In this document: in pieces, positions 22,201 through 31,200 of the stretch
Numbering within the stretch: position 1 is the first letter of the stretch
How the letters are laid out: every line of letters starts with the position of its first letter
From: Onthophagus taurus
Lineage: Eukaryota > Arthropoda > Insecta > Coleoptera > Scarabaeidae
DNA: 64,000 bases
NCBI RefSeq assembly: GCF_036711975.1
Contig: NC_091968.1
Location: 28,877,001-28,941,000 of the forward strand
Direction: 5' to 3'
Translations under genes and position numbers: made by a program
The notes under the pieces: generated by a model
What the model was told of the DNA's origin: nothing
What the model saw: the letters and a program-made list of their open reading frames with translations, nothing else
The model's database searches: none

Positions 22201-25200
22201 TAGAAAAGATTTACTTTTTGTCTGTGGGATTCGAGTTGAAAATGAAGCAGTACTACAATCATCATTATCTGAGTTTTTCTTCTTTCTACGTTTTAATTAA
22301 TGTTTACAAATGTAAATCTTGTTGGTTTTTAGTTTGAAAAGAATATAATTTGTTCCAGATCGCACTTTTCGTGTCGTTATCAATAAACAAACTACATTTT
22401 CTAGGGCAGACAAGTTCATTAGGATTAATTTTTCCAGAAACAAGGTTACCTTTGTAGTTTGTGTACTCTTCACCTTTCAGTCTTGCTTTCCTTATGACTT
22501 ATTACGTTTATATTTATTTTCATTTACAACACCTCGTTTTTATAGGAATAATGCTAAAATTCGTTTCAATATATTTTTGTTTAAACTAACTTTTAAAGAT
22601 GCAATTATATTATCAGTTAAATTCATTTAGTTATCATAAAAACAACCTTATTCTCCAGTAGTTAACCCCCGATCTTTACGAAAGCATGTTTAGGTTGCTG
22701 TTAACTTAGATTTCAAATTAAATAAATCTTAAATTATGAGACAAATTTGTTTAACAGACTTTCAAGCATAAAATCGATGGAATCCGAAGGATAACTTCGC
22801 ATCCTACGATGCCCCTTTGTAAGTTCTCCAATTAAGTTAATAAAAATTATACCAAATTAATTTTTTTAATTAAAATTTAGATTTAACTGGTGGTCAAGAT
22901 GGATCTGTTCAATTATGGGAGTGGGGTCATAGTCAAGCTGTCGCGTGCCCAAGAGAATCGGGGACTTACGCTAAAGTTACAAGATTGAGATTTTCCCAAC
23001 AGGGTAATAAGTTTGGGGTTGCCGATTCAGATGGAAATTTAAGCCTTTTCCAATGTGGTTTAAAAGCAAATTCAACCAGACCCTTCTTTGTAAGAATTAT
23101 TTACAGTGAATTTCACTTAAGATGCAATACTAATTTTGTCCCACATAAAATACAACATGTCAATATAATTTGACATTACAGTAAAAGTCGATAAAACGGA
23201 TCAATACGCAGAGTTCGTTATAGCGCAATAAAAATATACAACTATTTAGCGCTGAATAACAAATTATTTCAGATGTCTTTAGATGCACAGCTTAACCTAA
23301 ATGTTTTCAGTTCTAGATAAGTGTTAGTTCTAATTTTAATTGTTGTGCAGCGCTAGATCTAACACTATACCTAGAACTAGAAACATTCGGGTTTAGCCGT
23401 CTTAAGATACGTTTACAAATTGTGAGTTCTAGGCTCATCTTTTGATTATTTTTAAAATTAAAAGCAATGATAATTTATTTTACTATTTAATTCGGTGGTA
23501 TTTTCGAAAATTTCGAACGACTAGCGTTCTTCATCAGGCACGACTATGGGAAATGAACCCAAGGAATGTTTACACACAGGGTGAGTCAGAAAGAATGGGA
23601 ACTCCGAATACCGGAGATACTAGATACCAAAATATGATGATTTAACGTAACATCTCTTATACAAATGTAAGTGGTTTTCGAGGCATAGGGTGTTGAAAGT
23701 TAAATTCTTATTTCGAAATTTCTTCATAATTTTCAAGGTTTTTGTACTATTAACATAAAATTTGGTAGTTTTATGTTTTCGAGCATGAGAAATACGAATT
23801 TGAAACTTGTTTTGTTATTGCTCGTAGAGGGCACTAGATACTAGGGATGCAACATCGCTCATAAAAACATCGATATTAGAACATCGATGTTTTCCAAAAG
23901 TGAAACATCGATGTCGAAAACATCGACTTATTATACCGATACATCGATGTTTAAAAAAAATATTCAGTGGCTGAATTTTTATTATAAGAATTATCACAAT
24001 AATCAATAATATTTGGACAGCGTTCTGCATCACTTGACTAAGCGACAAATAATAATAATAATAACTTTATTATCATAAATTTAATCACTAAAACTAGACA
24101 CAAAATGATGACGATTTGTGTAAAAATTTTTGAAGAAAATAATCTAGAGTTTGATTTTGTACTTTTAAACTGGTTTTTATTTTATATAGAATTTAAGTCT
24201 AACCAGTTTCGGCCCTTGGCCATCTTCAGAGACTCTACAAATAGATTAACATCTCTCATCTTATCCATTTTACAAACAAGTTTCTTAATATTTCTTTTTG
24301 TTTTGTTAAAAAAGATCACATATCAATGTCGAAATCAGATTATTTATTAGTTACTAATTTCCAAAATTAAAGTTTAAAAAGTTGTAAAATGAAACTAAGG
24401 ACGAAGTATTACAAGTTTGCAGATTAAAATTTAAGAACGCTCTTTTTTAACGAAAGAAATATTAAGAAACTTGGGAAAAATTCAAGAATCATCATGTGGC
24501 TTAAAAATCGACGACTTTTTTTAATCAATGTGAAATGTCCCAAAAAACATGTTAAAAATATAAAGAAAGTGCGGAAAAGTGACTAAGTCTAGATTAACTT
24601 CAGTTATAAAACTTCTATTACATGATAATTAACTTCAGGTTTAAAATGTCAACCTCACTTTTGACATATTTGTAATATTCATTAAAAATCCATTAAAATG
24701 AGTGCAAACACAACATATTTATCTTCAATATTAATGAAGTAATGCTCAACTTCCGGTTAAGAATGTCAATTTTGACATATTTGTAATCGTCGTGAAAAAT
24801 TCTTTAAAATAAGTCCAAACATGTTATATTTAATTCCAATATTAATCGAGATATATACTTCCGCTTGGAAATGTCAATGTCATTTTGATAATATATTCAT
24901 AATTTTTATAAAATGTCTTAATATTTGTCACAAAAACAAAAGTATAATAAAAAAAATAAAAAATTAAGGTTGGTATTAATATTTAAAAATTAAATTGCTA
25001 TCTTCATTGTTGCTAACTTAGGGTTTAATGTTTTTTATTCTAACTTTTTTGTTTTTTGAGATAAGTGCGTCATCTTTGGACTCATTTTAAAGGTTTTTTA
25101 ATGAAGATGACAAATATCTCAAAATTGACGTTGACGTATAATAATACACTTATAGGTACTTAAGTACACTTTTAGGTTATACGAAGATGTAAGTTTTGTT

Positions 25201-28200
25201 TCAACATTTTTTTTCTCAATATTTTTCCAATCCAACCCAACAATTATTATACATCATTGTAAAGAAAAAGCTTTGAGCTTTAATTTAGAATAAGTCTCAT
25301 TCCTTAATTTCAATAAATACGGCTCCCAGAAATTTTTAAATTAGCATCTTTTTTGACACATTTAGGATATACGAAAATATAAGCTTTGTTTCAACATTTT
25401 TTTTCTCAATATTTTTCCAATCCAACCCAACAATTATTATACATCATTTTAAAGAGAAAGCTTTGATCTTTAATTTAGAATAAGTCTCATTCCTTAATTT
25501 CAATCAATACGGCTTCCAGGAATTTTTAAATTAGCATCTTTTTTGACACTTTTAGGTTATACGAAAATGTAAGTTTTGTTTCAACATTTTTTTTCTCAAT
25601 ATTTTTCCAATCCAACCCAACAATTATTATACATCATTGTAAAGAGAAAGCTTTGAGTTTTAATTTAGTATAAGTCTCATTCCTTAATTTCAATAAATAC
25701 GGCTCCCAGGAATTTTTAAAGCTTTTTAGCTTAGAATTTATAGCTTTTTTTTGACATTTTTAGGTTATTCGAAAATGTAAGTTTTGTTTCAAAATTTTTT
25801 TTCCTAATATTTTTCCAATCCAACCCAACAATTATTATACACCATTTTAAAGAGAAAACTTTAAGCTTTAATTTAGACAACTCTTATTCCTTAATTTCAA
25901 TAAATCCGTGATTGGCGCTTAGCTTTATCTTTTAAAACAAATAGTATTTTAGGTCTTTCGGTATTCTGCATTTTTTCTAAGATGTACTTACCAGACAGCA
26001 TGAAAATCTCCAAAAACGATAAAATGTCGATTAGTCAAGTGATGTATAACACGGTCCATTTATTATAATATGATAAAACACATAGATAATGTTATTTAAA
26101 TTTATTTTTAAGTATGGCATTCAAAAACCTTAACTTTGACAACTTGGTGCCTAATAAGCGATTCCTTTCCTGATTAATTGTTGCGCCAACTTCTGTGAAT
26201 AATCGTTCGTTAGACACTGAAGTTGCTAACAGTGGCAAATATTTCATTGTTCTTTTATACAAACATGGTAATTATGGTCGATTATTTTATCAAACATCGA
26301 AGATAAAATATCGTTCATAATGAACGATGTATCGATATTTTATGGACTTCAACATCGCTATTAAAACATTGATGTTTATGAACGATACATCGATGTTTTC
26401 GAAAAATCGATGTATCGTTTGCATCCCTACTAGATACACGCTGCTCGTTTCATAAATCGAATCATAAGTTTTTTGGCTCGACAGCTACGACCAATAAGAC
26501 CTGCAAATCACAAAGAGCATTCAATTTTACATAAAAAAGGTACTCTTATTGAAATTGTCTAAGTCTATCGGTTTTCGAATTATTTACTTTTAAATGTTTA
26601 AATGTATTTTTTCTTCTAAAATATTTATTTTTTAACATAAGCAAAGTTGGGTTATTTTTCTGCTTATGTTTCGACAACTGCATGTTAATTGTTAACATTG
26701 ATCTAATTTTCGTGTGCAATAATCATTTTTACCAACAATAAAGTTATTACCAATTTGAAAATGCCACGACATAATGAGTTTTTTAATAGTTAAAAATCCA
26801 GATTTAAGTCCACTGGATTTTTGAAAATGGTCACAATATTCTATTGTTATTATTATCTATTATTATCGTTACTAATTGCTATAGTTAGTATGTTATTGAT
26901 TTTAAATGTTAACCTTAAAATTACTTTGAAACAATTAAAAGGACTTAGACAATGTAAGCAAGAGTACCTTTTTTGTGCAGAATTGTAAACTCCTTCAGAT
27001 TTCTGGTTCTAATTCACCATACCTCAACTGACAAAATAGTTATGACTTGATATTTCAAACGTACAGTGTGTATCTAGCGAGTAATCACAAAACAAATATC
27101 AAACTCGTGTTTCTCATGCTCGAAAATATCTAACTACCAAATTTTATGTAAATAGTACAAAAACCTTCAAAATTATCAAGAAATTTCGAAATAAAAATTT
27201 AACTTTCAACACCCTGTGTATTAAAAACCACCGATATTTTTATAAGACATGGTAGGTTAAATCGTCATATTTTGGTGTCTAGTGTCTCCGGTATTCGGAT
27301 TTCCCATTCTTTTTGACTCACCCTGTATAATAACAAACAGAAATAAAACATAATTACTAGAAAAACGTCTGTTTCCCGTTCTTAAAGTATAATTAGTAAA
27401 AACCGGAAGTGCAAATTTAAAAAATAAAACGAAATAAAATCTCTGAAAAAACTCTCTCCGAATAAATTGAGAAAAATTATTTAAAATTTAAATGGGGTCC
27501 CTCCATTCATGGTTTCTTGTTTTCAAAGTATTATACAGGGTGTGTCAAATGTCTGGAATATAGCCAATAACTTCGCTATTTGTGGTTTTAAAGAAAAATG
27601 TTTCAAATAAAAGTTTCTTTATTAATTGTGGCGCATTTTTTGGCGATATTTGCTTAAACAAGCAATTTACATTATTTGTTGTTTCGTTACTATGGCAACC
27701 AACATTGTTATTTGAAATGGGATACATATGTTTTTTTTTGCATATTTTGATAGAAGATAAATCCCTCCACGCGATGAACATATCAAATCATATGGTTATA
27801 TAAGAAAAAAATCGGGAAAAAATGCGTTTTCTGAAAATATTAAATTACAGCAAATTAAATCAAAGTAGGCGCCGAAATAGCGCCGTTGACTTTAAGCTTT
27901 AAATGTCAAAAAATTGACAATTTAAACAAATATGGCGCAATTAAGCGAACAGCAAAGAATCCAAATATTAATGCTGTATGGGTATGGTGATAGAAAATGC
28001 ACTCAAAGTGTTCAATAATGTTCAATACTAGTACGAAGGCTTTCACGGCCGGTGTGAATTAAACTAAAATTAGAACTAAATACTTCGAACCAGTTTCTGA
28101 AGAAGGTTGCAACATGACATCCGAAACGTCAAACCTTTTATTAAAAGACGCACGGCAAAACCCGAAAGTTTCTAGTGTTAGTTCTAATTTTGGTTTAATG

Positions 28201-31200
28201 TTCAATACTGTTCAATAATATTTACCCGGATACACAATCCACAGTATCCAAAATATTAAAAAAATTCCTTAACACCGAAATTGTTAAAAACCTTCCAAAA
28301 AGTGGACGGCTGAAGACAGCTACCAATGACGAAACTACATTAAATGTGTGTCACCGTACCCATACATTATTAATTATTCATAATTGTTGAAACTGTCATT
28401 TTTTGACATTTAAAGCTGTCAACGGCGTTATTTCGGTGCCTACTTTGATTGTAAATTACCGATTTAATATTTTCAGAAAACGTATTTTTCTCGATTTTTT
28501 CCTTATACAACTATATGATTTGATATGTTCATCGTAAAGAGGGTTTTATCCTTTATTAAAATGTGCAAAAAAAAAACATATGCATCCCATTTAAAATAAC
28601 AATGTTGGTTGCCATAGCAACGAAACAAAAAACAATACAAACAAGTAAATACCGACAAAAAATACGCCACGATTAATAATGATACTTGTATTTGAAACAT
28701 TTTTCTTTAAAACCACAAATGGCGAAGTTATTGGATATATTCCAGACGTTTGACGCAGCCTGTATAAAAATATGTTAAAATTAAAAACAGAAAACAATTC
28801 CAAACCTGTAGAGACAAACAAAATGATTTAATATATGAAATTTAGAAAACGAAAGTTTAAACTTACATTAAAACATAAAATTTAAAACAACTTGAGTCTG
28901 CATAATCAGGCGCAAAAGAGACGTACGGCTAAACCTAAATGTTTCAAATTCTAGGTCTAACGTTAGTTCTAATGACCATGCAGGTGTAAAACTAGAACTG
29001 ACACTATACCTAGAACTAGAATCATTTGGGTTTAGCCGTCTTTAGAGACGTGCTGCTAAACTCAAATGAGCAATAAATAATAGCAATATACAAAACCTAA
29101 TGCTAACTAGCTGTATTTAGCACTGTCAGTAGAACTAACACTAGAACTAGAATCATTCGGATTTAGCCGTCTTAAAAGATGTGCGGCTAAACCCGAAGGT
29201 TTCTAGTTCTAGGTCTAGTGTTAGTTCTACTTTTATACTAGCACTATCACTAGAACTAGCACAAGACCTAGAACTAGAAACATTCGGCTTTCGCCGTCTT
29301 AAAAGATGTGCGGCTAAATCCGAATGTTTCTAGTTCTAGGTCTAGTGTTAGTTCTAGTTTGAGTCTGATAGAAATATATAACAACCTAGAGCTATCAATA
29401 CCAACTAGCACTATGTAGTATTGCTACTAGAACTAATACTAGACCTAGAACTAGAAACATTCGGGTTTAGCCGTCTTGAGAGACTTGCGGCTAAATCCGA
29501 ATGTTTCTAGTTCTAGGTCTAGTGTTAGTTCTAGTTTTGCACTATTACTGGAACTAACACAAGACCTAGAACTAACATAAGACCTGGAACTAACATAAGA
29601 CCTAGAACTAACACAAGACCTAGAACTAGACTCATTCGGCTTTAGTCGTTTTGAGAGACGTGCGGCTAAATCCGAATGTTTCTAGTTCTAGGTCTAGTGT
29701 TAGTTCTAGTTTTGCACTAGCACTATCACTGGAACTAACACAAGAGGTAGAACTAAAACCATTCGGCTTTAGCCGTCTTGAGAGACGTGCGGCTAAATCC
29801 GAATGTTTCTAGTTCTCGGTCTAATGTTAGTTCTAGTGTTACACTGGCACTATCACTAGAACTAACACAAGACCTAGAACTAGAATCATTCGGGTTTAGC
29901 CGTTTTGAAAGACGTGCGGCTAAACCCGAATGTTTCTAGTTCTACTGTTAATTCTAGTTTTACACTACCACTATCACTACAACTAACACAAGACCTAGAA
30001 CTGGAATCATTCGGGTTTAGCTGTCTTGAGAGACGTGCGGCTAAACCTGAATGATTCTAGTTCTAGGTCTTGTGTTAGTTCTAGTTCAATAGAAGTAAAA
30101 ATCAATAAAGCGGTGTCTAATGCTAACTAGTTCTACTTAGCATTATCATTGGAACTAACACTAGTAGTTTTTCAAATTTGTCCAGGAATTAAACTAAACT
30201 CCTAAAGGAATACGCCTAAATGTTGACGAAAGTAGAAATGAATTTTAATTATAAAAAGGAGTTCCTCTGAGATCTGACGGTGAGCTATTTCTTTTGATAT
30301 CTTTTAATCCCTTTGTTTCCCTAAATGTTAGTTTTTGCTCCTTAATTGTTTTTACTCATTAGTTAATTTGTTAAATTAATCTGATAATTTCATGGTAATT
30401 TCAGTCGTGCCTGAAGAAGGAAAGAAATTTCCGAAACATATATTTATATTTATATTTTACTTTATTATATATTTTACGATGAACACCGAATCTACTATAT
30501 CTAAATAACACTAGTAGACCTAGGACTAGAACCAGAAACTTCGTCTCTTAAGACGGAAACTCGGAGTTATCATAAAAACGTCACTTTCTCCAAGCAAAAC
30601 TTTTCCTTTCCAAAACTACCCTATCCCTGTACTATTAAGCTATGTTGCATTTTATGCGGGACAATGCATTCATATATTGCAAGTTATATGAAATTCTCGG
30701 TATAAATCAATCACAAAAAATACATTGATTTATTTTTAGACTCATCAATGTCACAATAAAGGAATCACCGATTTCGTCTTTTTAAATTCATGCAGTTTAT
30801 TAGCAACGGGTAAAAATAAAAAATTGATTTATTTACTTTTTTAATAATTATTTTTGTAGCTGGGCATAGTTCTGAAAGTAAAAACGTTTGTATTTGGGAT
30901 ACGATCCTTCCGAAAGGAAAGTGTTTAACGGTGGCTTTAACCTGTCACGAACAAGGCGCTAGCAGCATGGTTTACGCCCCTCAACACCAAATTTTAATAA
31001 CCGCGGGTAAAAAGGGCGATATCTGCCTCATTGATACGCGTTCAAAAACGATTCATCATCGATTCCAAGCACACGAAACAGCCGTTAAATGCCTCGCGAT
31101 TGATCCGCATGAAGAATTTTTCGCCACCGGGTCTGCCGATGGAGATATTAAGGTTAAATTTTTAATTTTATTTAAATTTTTTAATTTATTTCTTTTGTAT

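Larger units (their letters stand above)
24075..26057. repeat. Composite repeat inside the hAT element
   Basis: It matches 58095-60355 at both ends: ataaatttaatcac near the start, and gtctttcggtattc to agtgatgtataac at the end. Between them it holds one ~539-bp unit (about 24590-25150) and then about four units of the 190-bp satellite. It also carries a ~310-bp insert at 24168-24510 that is absent from the other copy and includes hammerhead-like site D. Confidence 0.6.
23842..26429 (-). mobile_element. hAT transposon with 8-bp duplication
   Basis: Ends TAGGGATGCAAC and TAGGGATGCAAAC (inward), flanked by CTAGATAC at 23834-23841 and 26430-26437. Subterminal regions are rich in acatcgatgt repeats. 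Near the right end the minus strand encodes a hAT dimerisation-domain remnant. The interior has been replaced or invaded by a composite repeat (24075-26057). TIR type, 8-bp duplication and hATC remnant agree on the hAT superfamily. Confidence 0.85.
23575..27327. mobile_element. Palindromic element E5 (ACAGGGTGAGTCA ends)
   Basis: Left end CACAGGGTGAGTCAGAAAG and right end TACAGGGTGAGTCAAAAAG (inward), followed by matching inverted arms. Parts of the arms are gagcatgagaaatacg on the left and its counterpart near 27113 on the right. Without the hAT insertion at 23842-26429 it would be about 1.2 kb. No coding sequence of its own is recognised. Confidence 0.7.
27534..28764 (+). mobile_element. 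Tc1/mariner-type element E6
   Basis: Ends TACAGGGTGTGTCAAATGTC and TACAGGCTGCGTCAAACGTC (inward), with inverted arms of about 400 bp containing the same gttgccatag-type sequence. The centre encodes the start of a mariner-type transposase and was hit by the small hairpin element at 28030. The catalytic part is gone, so this is an internally deleted copy. Confidence 0.75.

Noticed and set aside
28895-30180. Hairpins considered as tRNA or microRNA genes
   Set aside because: The stems are far longer than tRNA arms and units lack tRNA box sequences. Tandem multi-copy hairpins with transposon-like distribution fit a repeat family better than a microRNA cluster.
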